Shown here piece after piece: positions 8,634 through 16,905 of a stretch of DNA of 52,426 nt. The notes beneath the pieces were generated by a model, which ran no database searches, had not been told where the DNA came from, and worked only from the letters and a program-made list of their open reading frames with translations. Source of the stretch: Selenomonadaceae bacterium UBA2897 (GTDB lineage: Bacteria > Bacillota > Negativicutes > Selenomonadales > Selenomonadaceae); NCBI GenBank assembly GCA_002350105.1, contig DEDT01000002.1:1-52426 (forward strand). Reading direction: 5' to 3'. Position numbers and translations under genes: made by a program. The stretch's first letter is position 1. Each line of letters starts with the position of its first letter.

Positions 8634-8799
8634 AAACGATGAAATGACAGAACGAGTTTGTCCAGATTGCCACAGATTTTTCGTCCTATCAAGGAGTCAA
8701 ACCGCAAGGCGTAGCAGAGCTACGTCGAGGATTTGACGACGCAGAGAGGGCGGAAAAGATGCGGTAAGATGGGCGGACGACTCTGTCATTTCATCGTTT
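8634..8799. repeat. Hairpin repeat, copy 3
   Basis: 166-bp inverted repeat with perfect 17-base ends (8634-8650 and 8783-8799). The central hairpin is 8708-8715 with 8719-8726 (GGCGTAGC, loop AGA, GCTACGTC). It shares the core with the copies at 1135 and 29848. The right end lies inside scfA and encodes its last codons and stop. The outer ends differ from the other copies but still pair fully with each other. Confidence 0.85.
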
Positions 8800-8929
8800 C
8801 ACATACCTGGTTACCTACCGTGCAGGAAGTCTTGCAAGCGGACTGGCAGGAGGCCTGGCACTCACCGCAGCCGCCCTTTTTCAGCGAAGCCTGCAGGGAA
8901 GGTTTGTTGACCGTCTGAATATGTTTCAT
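8786..8929 (-). CDS. scfA: SCIFF ribosomal peptide precursor (six cysteines in about 45 residues)
   Basis: 47 residues starting MKHIQTVNKPSLQ. Six cysteines lie at positions 21, 24, 28, 32, 36 and 43, in the pattern CGECQASCQSACKTSC followed by a lone cysteine near the end. This matches the SCIFF family, the substrate of the adjacent radical SAM maturase. The first 20 residues act as leader in the family and the cysteine core is cross-linked. Two tandem ATGs exist (8932 and 8929); the second has better spacing to AGGAGGG and matches the usual MKHI start. The last codons (Glu-Thr-Met-Lys-stop) lie in the end of a hairpin repeat. The biological role of mature SCIFF peptides is not established. 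Confidence 0.95.
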   Translation of the reverse strand: MKHIQTVNKPSLQASLKKGGCGECQASCQSACKTSCTVGNQVCETMK

Positions 8930-8945
8930 CATTTTCCCTCCTTTT

Positions 8946-8998
8946 CGGTAAAAGATGATTACATCTTATATTTTACCGTCTTTAACGCCGTTATGCAA
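8946..8998 (-). promoter_or_regulatory. scfA promoter with overlapping dyad
   Basis: Minus strand TTGCAT (8998-8993), 17-base spacer, TAAAAT (8975-8970). A 33-base dyad with arms CGGTAAAA and TTTTACCG (8946-8953 and 8971-8978) overlaps the -10 box and continues to just before the ribosome binding site. It could be a repressor operator or a leader hairpin. Confidence 0.6.
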
Positions 8999-9018
8999 GT
9001 AGTTTATCGGGCATGGAC

Positions 9019-10338
9019 TCACTTTCTCGCTGCGGCGACAGCGGCGAAGGCCTTGCCTGCGGCCTCGATCGTGCGGTCGATGTCCTCGTCCGTATGCGCA
9101 CCGCTCATGAAGAGCGTCTCGAACTGGGACGGCGCGAGGTAGATGCCCTGTTCCAGCATGCTCTTGAACCAGACCTTGAACGCCTCCTGGTCCGAGGCAC
9201 AGGAATCGTCGTAGTTCCAGACCTCGTGCTCGTTGAAGAAAATGCCGAACATCGAGCCAGCCTGATGCGCCTGAATCGTGACGCCGGCCTCTTGGGCTTT
9301 GGCCTGCCAGCCCAGCAGCAGCTTCTTCGTCTTCAGCGTGAGCTCGCGCACGTAGTCACCTTTGCCATCCTCCGGCTCAGCCGTGATGAGCTTCAGCGTC
9401 TCGAGACCCGCCGTCATCGCCAGCGGATTGCCCGAGAGCGTGCCCGCCTGATAGACCGGACCTGTCGGACTGACCTGCTGCATGATCTCGCGGCGGCCGC
9501 CATAGGCCGCCACGGGCAGGCCACCGCCGATGATCTTGCCGAGGCAGGTGAGGTCTGGCGTGATGCCATAGGCCGCCTGCGCACCGCCTAAGGATGCGCG
9601 GAAGCCGCACATAACCTCATCAAAGATCAGCAACGTTCCGTGCTTTTCCGTGAGCGCGCGCATCTGGCGCAGGTAGCCCTGCTTCGGCAGCACGCAGCCC
9701 ATGTTGCCTGCAACCGGCTCCACGATGACCGCTGCGATCTCGTCGCCGCATTCATCCATGACAGCCTGAAGGGCATCGATGTCGTTATACGGTACAGAGA
9801 TCGTATCCGCCGCCGTTCCCTTCGTGACGCCTGGCGAGCTCGGCACGCCGAACGTCGCCATGCCCGAGCCCGCATTGACGAGCAGGCTGTCGCTATGGCC
9901 ATGGTAGCAGCCGATGAACTTCACGATTTTCTCGCGGTGTGTATAGCCGCGCGCAAGGCGCAGCGCACTCATCGTCGCCTCCGTGCCCGAGTTGACCATG
10001 CGCAGCATCTCGATGGAGGGATAGACCTCCATGACCTTCTTCGCGAGCTCACTCTCAATGAGCGTCGGCGCACCGTAGCTCGTGCCACGCGCCGCGGCCT
10101 CCTGCAGGGCCTTCACGACCTGTGGATGGGCATGACCGACAACGAGTGGTCCCCAGGAGCCCACGTAGTCGATGTACTCATTGCCATCGATATCGTAGAT
10201 CTTATCGCCCAGGCCATGGTCGATGAACGGCGGATTGCAGTCCACATTGGCATAGGAACGCACGGGGCTGTTCACGCCGCCCGGCATGAGGTGCTTGGCC
10301 TCGGCAAAAGCCGCGGCAGATTTTTCGAGATGCAGCAT
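9019..10338 (-). CDS. hemL: Glutamate-1-semialdehyde 2,1-aminomutase
   Basis: 439 residues. This PLP enzyme moves the amino group of glutamate-1-semialdehyde to give 5-aminolevulinate, the second step of the C5 pathway. Family motifs include NSGTEATMSALRLARGYT near residue 120, FDEVMCGFR, and the PLP-lysine region CLGKIIGGGLPVAAYGG near residue 270. GAGGAGG precedes the ATG. It is the last gene of the tetrapyrrole cluster, 59 bases after hemB with a terminator-like hairpin between them. Confidence 0.97.
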   Translation of the reverse strand: MLHLEKSAAAFAEAKHLMPGGVNSPVRSYANVDCNPPFIDHGLGDKIYDIDGNEYIDYVGSWGPLVVGHAHPQVVKALQEAAARGTSYGAPTLIESELAKKVMEVYPSIEMLRMVNSGTEATMSALRLARGYTHREKIVKFIGCYHGHSDSLLVNAGSGMATFGVPSSPGVTKGTAADTISVPYNDIDALQAVMDECGDEIAAVIVEPVAGNMGCVLPKQGYLRQMRALTEKHGTLLIFDEVMCGFRASLGGAQAAYGITPDLTCLGKIIGGGLPVAAYGGRREIMQQVSPTGPVYQAGTLSGNPLAMTAGLETLKLITAEPEDGKGDYVRELTLKTKKLLLGWQAKAQEAGVTIQAHQAGSMFGIFFNEHEVWNYDDSCASDQEAFKVWFKSMLEQGIYLAPSQFETLFMSGAHTDEDIDRTIEAAGKAFAAVAAARK

Positions 10339-10354
10339 AATATCCTCCTCTTAG

Positions 10355-10384
10355 AAAAACAGGCAACACCAGCACAGTGTTGCC
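10355..10384 (-). terminator. Hairpin with U-tract between hemB and hemL
   Basis: Minus-strand stem GGCAACAC (10384-10377) with GTGTTGCC (10369-10362), then UGUUUUUCU. It is terminator-like but lies inside the gene cluster, just before the hemL ribosome binding site, so partial read-through is likely. Confidence 0.65.
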
Positions 10385-10397
10385 CGAAAATGACAAA

Positions 10398-11384
10398 TTA
10401 GAAGCAGTTGCCTTCCTGCAGCCAGCGGGCCGCGTCAAGGGCGTGGTAGGTGATGATCATATCGGAGCCCGCACGCTTCATCGAGAGCAGCGTTTCCATG
10501 ACGATGCGCTTCTCATCAATCCAGCCATTCTGTGCGGCCGCCTTGACCATGGCGTACTCGCCGCTCACGTTGTAGGTCGCCACGGGGCGGTTGATGGTCT
10601 CGCGCACCTGATGCACGATATCGAGATAGGCCAGCGCTGGCTTCACCATGATGATATCTGCGCCCTCGGCAAGGTCGAGCTCGACCTCTTTCAGCGCCTC
10701 GCGTGCGTTGCCCGGGTCCATCTGGTACTGCTTGCGGTTGCCAAACTGTGGCGCGCTGTCCGCTGCGTCGCGGAATGGGCCATAGTAACCCGAAGCATAT
10801 TTCACGGCGTAGCTCATGATGGAGACGTTGATGAAGTCATGGTCGTCAAGCGCCTCTCGGATAGCAGCCACGCGGCCGTCCATCATATCGGAGGGTGCGA
10901 CCATATCGGCACCGGCCTCGGCCTGGGAAACCGCGACTTTCTGCAGCAGTTTCAACGTCTTGTCGTTATCGACGTAATGACCCTCCAGATGGCCGCAATG
11001 GCCGTGGCTCGTGTACTGGCAAAGGCAGACATCGCCGACGATGACCATTTCCGGCAGAGCCTTTTTAATCGCCATCATGGCGCGCTGCACCGGGCTCGTC
11101 ATATCCCAGGCCGAGGAACCATCGGCGTCCTTGTACTCCGGCAGCCCGAAGATTTCCAGCGCGGGGATGCCGAGCTCCCAGGCCTCACGCGCCACCTTCA
11201 GCGCCTGATCGACGGAGAGGTGATAGACGCCCGGCATGCTGGGGATTTCTTCCTTCACATTCTCGCCCGGCACGATAAAGAGCGGGTAGATAAAGTCCTT
11301 CGGCGAGAGCGTAGTCTCGCGTACCATGTCTCTGACAGCCGGGGAAATACGCATCCGGCGCGGACGAAGTTTCTGCGTGTACAT
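10398..11384 (-). CDS. hemB: Porphobilinogen synthase (5-aminolevulinate dehydratase)
   Basis: 328 residues. It condenses two 5-aminolevulinate molecules to porphobilinogen. Visible are the cysteine-rich metal loop VCLCQYTSHGHCG (zinc-type), the segment SYAVKYASGYYGPFRDAA with one active-site lysine, and MVKPALAYLD with the Schiff-base lysine. AGGAG stands ten bases before the ATG. Upstream is a 300-bp palindrome separating it from cobA-hemD, so hemB-hemL may have their own expression control. Confidence 0.97.
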   Translation of the reverse strand: MYTQKLRPRRMRISPAVRDMVRETTLSPKDFIYPLFIVPGENVKEEIPSMPGVYHLSVDQALKVAREAWELGIPALEIFGLPEYKDADGSSAWDMTSPVQRAMMAIKKALPEMVIVGDVCLCQYTSHGHCGHLEGHYVDNDKTLKLLQKVAVSQAEAGADMVAPSDMMDGRVAAIREALDDHDFINVSIMSYAVKYASGYYGPFRDAADSAPQFGNRKQYQMDPGNAREALKEVELDLAEGADIIMVKPALAYLDIVHQVRETINRPVATYNVSGEYAMVKAAAQNGWIDEKRIVMETLLSMKRAGSDMIITYHALDAARWLQEGNCF

Positions 11385-11422
11385 GTCACTACATCTCCTA
11401 TTTTTTATTCTTATAAATCCAA

Positions 11423-11720
11423 AGGTTCAGCCTCGGTGGTGGCGAGAGGAATAGTGTCGTTCCGCTGAGAAAATTGGCTAAACGATTTTTTTGCCAGGAA
11501 TTAAGCCTCGTAAATTTTCAAAACGCGCTACGCTTGAACGGTTGGAAATTTGCGTGAAACAGTAAAAATTTTTCCTACTAGCTTCCTCGTAAATTGACTT
11601 TCGTTTAAGCGAAGCGCGTTTAAGTCCATTTACAGGATTAATTCCTGGAAAAATTTTTACTGTAGCAAATTTTCTCAGCGGAGCGTTGCTATGCTCCGCC
11701 TTCGCGCCGAGCCACGAACT
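11423..11720. repeat. Large palindromic intergenic element
   Basis: Nearly the whole 339-base gap between hemB and cobA-hemD is one imperfect palindrome centred at about 11571.5. Matched arms in register are 11459-11480 with 11663-11684 (CCGCTGAGAAAATT core), 11494-11504 with 11638-11648 (CCAGGAATTAA, perfect), and 11510-11553 with 11589-11633. The last two segments can each fold alone (GTAAATT...TTTAC type hairpins), so a cruciform or double-hairpin alternative exists. No ORF is present. Its sequence is unrelated to the 165-bp repeats. Confidence 0.8.
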
Positions 11721-11723
11721 AAA

Positions 11724-13238
11724 TTACAAAGTCTTGCGAATAGCCTCAACAAGCCCGTCTATCGTGTACTCCTCGGCCACGATATCCACCTCCACCCCGA
11801 GGGATTTGGCGGTTTCGGCTGTCACGGGCCCGATGCAGGCGGTTTTGGTGTGTTGCAGAGGCTCGGCTGAGCCGAGAATCTGGATGAGGTTCTTCACCGT
11901 ACTGCTGCTCGTGAAAGTCACGAGGTCGAGTTCCCCGCTGCGCAGGGCCGTGGCCAGGGCCTCGCCGTCGGCTTCGGCAGTGACGGTCTTGTAGACAGGC
12001 ACGACGTCGACGGTGGCACCGGCGGCGCGCAGGCCTTCCGGCAGGACCTCGCGAGCTTCCTGCGCACGGGGCAGGAGAATTTTCGCGTGGGGCGGCAGCT
12101 GACCCTTGAATGCCTCAAGGATCCCCTCCGCACGATATTCGGCGGGTACGAGGTCGGCTTTGATGCCGTGGGTGAGCAGGGCATTAGCCGTGCTCTTGCC
12201 GATGGCGGCAACGCGGGCGTAGCCGAGGGCGCGCGTGTCCTTTCCCACCTTGCTGAGGCGCTGGAAGAACTGTTCCACGCCGTTGACGCTCGTGAAGATA
12301 AGCCAGTGGTAATCGTTGAGCCTCGCGATGGCCGCATCCACAGCGGCGTAGTTATCGTCTGGAGCCGCAAAGCGGATGGCCGGCACCTCCTGCACGGCAG
12401 CGCCGAGATTCTCCAGCTTCTGCGTCAGGCGGGAGGCCTGCGCGCGGGCGCGCGTGACGAGCACCTGCCTGCCGAAGAGTGGGCGCTGGCTCATACGGTC
12501 AAACCAGCGCAGCTGCGGACGCAGCTTGCAGACGTCGCCGACGATGAAGATAGCCGGCGGCTTGAGCCCCGCCTTTTGCACATCTGCTACGGCTGTGCCC
12601 ACAGTCGTCTCCAGCACGCGCTGCTCGGGCTTCGTTCCCCAGCGGATGACCGCGGCGGGCGTGTCCGCCGCGCGGCCGTTCTTCATGAGCTCCGCCGTAA
12701 TGTGCGGCAGGTTCGCGATGCCCATGAGGAAGATGAGCGTGTCTACGCCCGTGGCGAGCTTGTCCCAGCGCATGTTGGACTCACCCTTCGTCGGGTCTTC
12801 ATGACCCGTGATGACCGCGAAGGAAGTCGCCACCGCGCGGTGCGTCACGGGGATGCCCGCATAGGCTGGCACGGCAATGGCCGAGGTGATACCCGGCACT
12901 TCCTCAAAGGGCACGTCATTCGCATCGAGCAGGATGGCTTCCTCGCCGCCGCGCCCAAACACGTAGGGGTCGCCGCCCTTGAGGCGCACGACCGTCTTCC
13001 CCTCCTTCGCCTTGTCGACGAGCAGCTGGTTGATGTCTCCCTGACGCATCGTATGGTGGCTGGAGGCCTTGCCGACGTAGATGCGCTCCGCCGTCTCCGG
13101 TGCCCATTGCAGGATGCGCGGGTCGGCGAGGCGGTCGTAAACGACCACATCGGCCTTTTGCAGGCACTCCACAGCCTTGAGGGTCACGAGTCTGTAGTCT
13201 CCGGGGCCGGCCCCGACAAGGTACACCATTCCAGTCAT
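11724..13238 (-). CDS. cobA-hemD: Fused uroporphyrinogen-III C-methyltransferase / uroporphyrinogen-III synthase
   Basis: 504 residues in two domains. Residues 1 to about 240 are the SAM-dependent methyltransferase (VYLVGAGPGDYRLVTLKA, RLKGGDPYVFGRGGEE, PGITSAIAVPAYAGIPVTHR), which makes precorrin-2. Residues about 250-504 are HemD (VLVTRARAQASRL near the junction; LVTFTSSSTVKN near the end), which closes the tetrapyrrole ring. The start at 13238 follows AAGGAG; an upstream ATG at 13262 would overlap hemC further. The fusion is common in Clostridia and Negativicutes. It sends uroporphyrinogen III directly towards siroheme and B12. Confidence 0.96.
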   Translation of the reverse strand: MTGMVYLVGAGPGDYRLVTLKAVECLQKADVVVYDRLADPRILQWAPETAERIYVGKASSHHTMRQGDINQLLVDKAKEGKTVVRLKGGDPYVFGRGGEEAILLDANDVPFEEVPGITSAIAVPAYAGIPVTHRAVATSFAVITGHEDPTKGESNMRWDKLATGVDTLIFLMGIANLPHITAELMKNGRAADTPAAVIRWGTKPEQRVLETTVGTAVADVQKAGLKPPAIFIVGDVCKLRPQLRWFDRMSQRPLFGRQVLVTRARAQASRLTQKLENLGAAVQEVPAIRFAAPDDNYAAVDAAIARLNDYHWLIFTSVNGVEQFFQRLSKVGKDTRALGYARVAAIGKSTANALLTHGIKADLVPAEYRAEGILEAFKGQLPPHAKILLPRAQEAREVLPEGLRAAGATVDVVPVYKTVTAEADGEALATALRSGELDLVTFTSSSTVKNLIQILGSAEPLQHTKTACIGPVTAETAKSLGVEVDIVAEEYTIDGLVEAIRKTL

Positions 13239-13258
13239 AGATTTTGCTCCTTCTTCTA

Positions 13259-14200
13259 TCATTTTCTATCCAGCAGCAGGCCGAGTTCGTGGAGGATGGC
13301 GAGGCCACCTGCATCCAGCAGCGTGTCCGCGAGCTCAACGCCGAGGCGCTCCGCCTCCGCCTGCGGCCCCGTGACGCTGTCGCGGTAGAGGCGCTTGCCA
13401 TCGAGCGAGGCGATAACCGCCTCTACGTGCAGGTTCTCTCCCGCAGGCGTTGCGTAGACACCAACCGGCACCTGGCAGCCGCCCTCGACACGAGCGAGGA
13501 AAGCCCGTTCGGCCACCGCACATTTCGCTGTCGCCGCATCGTTGAGAAAGGCGATTTTCGCCTTGACCTCAGCGTCATCACAGCGCGTCTCAATGGCCAA
13601 CGCCCCCTGTCCCACGGCGGGCAGGATGATGCTTTCGGGCAACACTTCCGTAATGCGCGTGCCGAGCCCCAGGCGCTTCAGCCCCGCCACGGCGAGAATG
13701 GCCGCGTCGAACTGGCCGTCATCGAGCTTTTGCAGGCGCGTATTCACGTTGCCGCGCAGGCTCTCGATCTGCAGGTCGGGGCGCACATGCAGCAGCTGGG
13801 CCTTGCGGCGCAGGCTGGAGGTACCGACCTTCGCGCCCTGCGGCAGCTCCTCAAGGCTCCGATATGTATTGCTCACAAAGGCATCGCCCGGCTCGTAACG
13901 CTTGGTAATCACCGCGAGCTCCAGGCCTGCGGGCACCTCTGTCGGCATATCCTTGAGGCTGTGCACCGCGAGGTCGATTTCGCCGTCGAGCATGGCCTGC
14001 TCCAGCTCTTTCGTAAAGAGCCCCTTGCCGCCGATTTTGGCCAGCGGTGCATCGAGGATCTTGTCGCCCTTGGTCTGCATGAGCTTTTCCTCGACGGTCA
14101 GCCCCGGATACTGCTCGCGCAGGCGCTCTGCCACGTAATCCGCCTGCCAGCGTGCCAGCTTACTGCTGCGCGTACCGATAAGAATTCTGTCCTGCTTCAC
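13259..14200 (-). CDS. hemC: Hydroxymethylbilane synthase (porphobilinogen deaminase)
   Basis: 313 residues. It polymerises four porphobilinogen units to hydroxymethylbilane. N-terminal GTRSSKLARWQAD, then HSLKDMPTEVP with the catalytic aspartate, and Cys242 in VEGGCQVPVGVY, which carries the dipyrromethane cofactor. The first 41 bases overlap the end of hemA in another frame, and its end lies 20 bases before the cobA-hemD start, so translation is probably coupled along the operon. Confidence 0.97.
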   Translation of the reverse strand: MKQDRILIGTRSSKLARWQADYVAERLREQYPGLTVEEKLMQTKGDKILDAPLAKIGGKGLFTKELEQAMLDGEIDLAVHSLKDMPTEVPAGLELAVITKRYEPGDAFVSNTYRSLEELPQGAKVGTSSLRRKAQLLHVRPDLQIESLRGNVNTRLQKLDDGQFDAAILAVAGLKRLGLGTRITEVLPESIILPAVGQGALAIETRCDDAEVKAKIAFLNDAATAKCAVAERAFLARVEGGCQVPVGVYATPAGENLHVEAVIASLDGKRLYRDSVTGPQAEAERLGVELADTLLDAGGLAILHELGLLLDRK

Positions 14201-15479
14201 TGGTATCCGTCTCCCCTATGGTATCGAGTTTAAAGAGCGCACGCATGGCTTCGACGTAGAACTGCTCCTGCGCCGTGCCCGCCGAAGCGTTGAGCTTCAT
14301 CATCGGCATGCGCAGGATCTTGCGCACGATCATGCGCGTCATGTGATCGACCTGCCGCCATTCCGCCTTCGTGAGCTCCGGCAGCTTCGTGCTGGCCCGG
14401 CGGATCTCGCGCTGGCGGATGCGCTCGCAACGCTCGGAAAGCAGGGCCATGAGAGGGCGGAACGCGAGGTACTGGAACTTGTCCTCGATGTTCCTGACCT
14501 CTTCCTCCACGATGGCCACAGCACTCTGCGCTTCCTGCTGGCGCTCCTGCACATGCTCATCGACGACCTCTTCCAGTGCATCGATATTGTAGAGCGTCAC
14601 GCCCTTGATTTCGCCCACGTCCGGGTCAACATCGCGCGGTACGGCGATGTCGATGAAGAAAAGCGGCCGCCCGCCGCGCTTCGTCATCAGGCGCTGCGTC
14701 TCCCACGGCTTCACCACGTAGTGCGGCGCGCCCGTCGAGGTCACGATGACATCGACATCCACAGCCCGCTTCAGCGCCCCCTCGAAGGGAATGGCCTCGC
14801 CCTCGAAGCGCGCCGCCAGCTCCTGCGCCCGTTCGAGATGGCGATTGGCCACCAGCACCTTGTCCACGCCATGGCTGCGCAGGTGCTGCAGCGTGAGCTC
14901 GGCCATCTTGCCCGCACCGAAGATCAGCACGTTGCGCCCCTTAAGACCGTGCAGTTCCTGCTCGGCGAGCTCCACGGCCGCGTAGCTGACCGACACGGAG
15001 TTGTACTGGATGCGCGTCTCCGTGCGCACGCGCTTGCCCGTGGCAATAGCCCGGTGGAAAAGCGTGTTGAGCACGGTGCTCGTCGTGCCCGCCTCGCGCG
15101 CCATGGCGTAGGCCTCTTTTACCTGCGAGAGAATCTGTCCCTCGCCCAGCACGAGCGAATCGAGGCTGGAGGCCACGTTGAAGAGATGGCGGATACACTC
15201 CTCATCCACGAAGTGATACAGGTATTCGTCGATATCCTCATCGTTGCCCGTAAGGTCAAAGAGGAACTGCTTCAGCGTGGGCAGGTCTTCCTTCGCGTCA
15301 TCCACGACGGCGTACATCTCGCTGCGGTTGCAAGTCGAGAGCACGACCGCCTCGTTGATGCCCTCGTAGTCGTTGAGGTTCGCGAGGCCCTGCCGGACGG
15401 ACTGCTTCGGTATCGAGAAGCGCTCACGTACCTCCACGGGGGCCGTCTTATGATTCAGTCCCAAAATCAGTAATTGCAT
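14160..15479 (-). CDS. hemA: Glutamyl-tRNA reductase
   Basis: 439 residues from the chosen start MQLLILGLNHKTAPVEVRE. It reduces glutamyl-tRNA(Glu) to glutamate-1-semialdehyde with NADPH, the first committed step of tetrapyrrole synthesis. Visible are STCNRSEMY with the catalytic cysteine near residue 50, the NADPH-domain motif VLIFGAGKMAEL and a C-terminal dimerisation helix region. GGAGG lies 12 bases upstream of 15479; an earlier in-frame ATG (15491) has no space for a ribosome binding site. The start overlaps the end of the Met8-like gene by 32 bases. Its substrate is made by GltX, encoded at 31956. Confidence 0.96.
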   Translation of the reverse strand: MQLLILGLNHKTAPVEVRERFSIPKQSVRQGLANLNDYEGINEAVVLSTCNRSEMYAVVDDAKEDLPTLKQFLFDLTGNDEDIDEYLYHFVDEECIRHLFNVASSLDSLVLGEGQILSQVKEAYAMAREAGTTSTVLNTLFHRAIATGKRVRTETRIQYNSVSVSYAAVELAEQELHGLKGRNVLIFGAGKMAELTLQHLRSHGVDKVLVANRHLERAQELAARFEGEAIPFEGALKRAVDVDVIVTSTGAPHYVVKPWETQRLMTKRGGRPLFFIDIAVPRDVDPDVGEIKGVTLYNIDALEEVVDEHVQERQQEAQSAVAIVEEEVRNIEDKFQYLAFRPLMALLSERCERIRQREIRRASTKLPELTKAEWRQVDHMTRMIVRKILRMPMMKLNASAGTAQEQFYVEAMRALFKLDTIGETDTSEAGQNSYRYAQQ

Positions 15480-16089
15480 GACGTAACTCATCCTCCGCCC
15501 GGTCAAGCTGACCTTGTCTCACGAAATCCAAAATTGCTCCGGATAATGCCTGCCGCCAGAAGGCCTGCCGCTGCTGCGGCCCCGAAAGCTCATGCTGCAG
15601 CTTCTGCCGCAGGGCCACGAGGCGCTCCAGCCACGCGCCGAAAGCCTCGGGATAGGCCGTCTCCAGCTCGCGGCGAATCTGTCGCGCGAGCTCGGGACTG
15701 CCGCCGCCCGTAGAAACCGTCAGTAACAGCTCACCGCGCTGGAGGCTCGCGGGTACATGGAAATCCGAACCCTGCGGCGAGGTCGCATCGTTGACCAGCG
15801 CGCCCTGCGCCCGCGCCTCGGCCGCTGCCTCGCGGTTGACCGCAGGCTCCGCCGTCGTACAGAACACGAGCCGCGCGCCCCGCAGGCACCCTGGCACGTA
15901 AGTCTGCTGACGCCAGGAGATTTTCCCCGCTGTCGCCATTTCCTGCAGTACCGGCGTGAGCTCAGGCGCGATGACCGTCACCTGAGCCCTGCTCGTGAGC
16001 AGCCGCTTCACCTTGCGCGCCGCCACGGCACCGCCGCCCACGACGCTGCAGGGCACGCCCTGCAGCTGCAGGATTATCGGATAGCCCAT
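15448..16089 (-). CDS. Precorrin-2 dehydrogenase / sirohydrochlorin ferrochelatase-like (Met8/CysG N-terminal type)
   Basis: 213 residues. The N-terminal Rossmann motif VVGGGAVAARKVKRLL and the conserved NDATSPQGSDFHVPASLQRG and STGGGSPELARQIR segments identify the siroheme synthase N-terminal family. It oxidises precorrin-2 to sirohydrochlorin with NAD and may also insert iron. The ATG at 16089 has AAGGA ten bases upstream; the GTG at 16098 is too close to it. It is the first gene of the tetrapyrrole operon and overlaps hemA, placing siroheme formation together with the core pathway. Confidence 0.93.
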   Translation of the reverse strand: MGYPIILQLQGVPCSVVGGGAVAARKVKRLLTSRAQVTVIAPELTPVLQEMATAGKISWRQQTYVPGCLRGARLVFCTTAEPAVNREAAAEARAQGALVNDATSPQGSDFHVPASLQRGELLLTVSTGGGSPELARQIRRELETAYPEAFGAWLERLVALRQKLQHELSGPQQRQAFWRQALSGAILDFVRQGQLDRAEDELRHAITDFGTES

Positions 16090-16175
16090 CGCTGACACAT
16101 CCTTGCGTGAATTGTTATCATTTACGAATCTGATTCATTTATTACGATGCTACCATTATACCGCGAAACGCGGCA

Positions 16176-16216
16176 AAACAAAAGAGCGATATTTCGCGCC
16201 ATGCGAAACGTCGCTC
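16176..16216 (-). terminator. Terminator after the NarL-type regulator
   Basis: Minus strand stem GAGCGACGTTTCGC (16216-16203) with GCGAAATATCGCTC (16197-16184), followed by UUUUGUUUU. It separates the pilus-related operon from the haem operon. Confidence 0.75.
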
Positions 16217-16231
16217 CGTATTCCTGCACAC

Positions 16232-16903
16232 TCAGTCGAGGGTGATGATGTTGTGCTTGAGCACGTAGATAAGCGCCTGCGTGCGGTCGTTGACGCCGAA
16301 CTTATGGAAGATACTCGTCATGTGGTTCTTGACCGTCTTCTCGCTCACGCCGAGCGCCTGGCCGATGTCGGCGTTGTTGTAGCCCTTGGCCACGCAGCTG
16401 ACCACATCCATCTCGCGGGACGTCAGGCGTGCGCCACGGGAATCATGCAGCATCTCCCGTGCCTTCGATTCCAGGTCACCCTGCGGATGCATGCTGCCGA
16501 AAAGGTGCTCCGCCAGCGTCGGATAGATGAACGGCTGGCCCTCATTGACTACATGGATGGCCCGCACGAGCGTCGCGGGCTCCACGTCCTTGAGCAGGTA
16601 GCCCAGCGCGCCGTTGCAGAGCATCTCCAGCACATAGTTATCGCTGTCGTGGATGGTCAGCGCGATGATTTTCGTGAGGCTGTGCTGTGCCTTGAGCTCG
16701 CGCGCCACCTCCAAGCCGCTCATCCCCGGCATATTGAGATCCAGCAGCAGCACGTCCGGCTTCAGCATCGTCGTGCGCACCAGCGTCTCCTGGCCATCCT
16801 CGGCCTCGCCGATGACCTCGAGATCGTCCTCGAAATTGAGCACTCTCTTAATGCCCTGCCGCAGCAAGGCATGGTCGTCGGCAATCAAAATCTTAATGGA
16901 CAT
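16232..16903 (-). CDS. NarL/LuxR-family response regulator
   Basis: 223 residues. Receiver domain at 1-120 with acidic pair Asp9/Asp10, phosphoacceptor Asp55 (LLLDLNMPG) and the conserved lysine in YLLKDV. The C-terminal LuxR helix-turn-helix runs from about 155 to 215 (LTSREMDVVSCVAKGYNNAD, SEKTVKNHMTSIFHK). It begins two bases after the secretin stop codon, so it is almost certainly co-translated with the secretin gene. No partner histidine kinase is adjacent. It resembles DegU/NarL regulators; its targets are unknown. Confidence 0.93.
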   Translation of the reverse strand: MSIKILIADDHALLRQGIKRVLNFEDDLEVIGEAEDGQETLVRTTMLKPDVLLLDLNMPGMSGLEVARELKAQHSLTKIIALTIHDSDNYVLEMLCNGALGYLLKDVEPATLVRAIHVVNEGQPFIYPTLAEHLFGSMHPQGDLESKAREMLHDSRGARLTSREMDVVSCVAKGYNNADIGQALGVSEKTVKNHMTSIFHKFGVNDRTQALIYVLKHNIITLD

Positions 16904-16905
16904 TA

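Noticed and set aside
11423..11720. Cobalamin riboswitch near cobA-hemD
   Set aside because: The element lies downstream of cobA-hemD, no B12-box sequence is seen, and its main property is palindromic symmetry.
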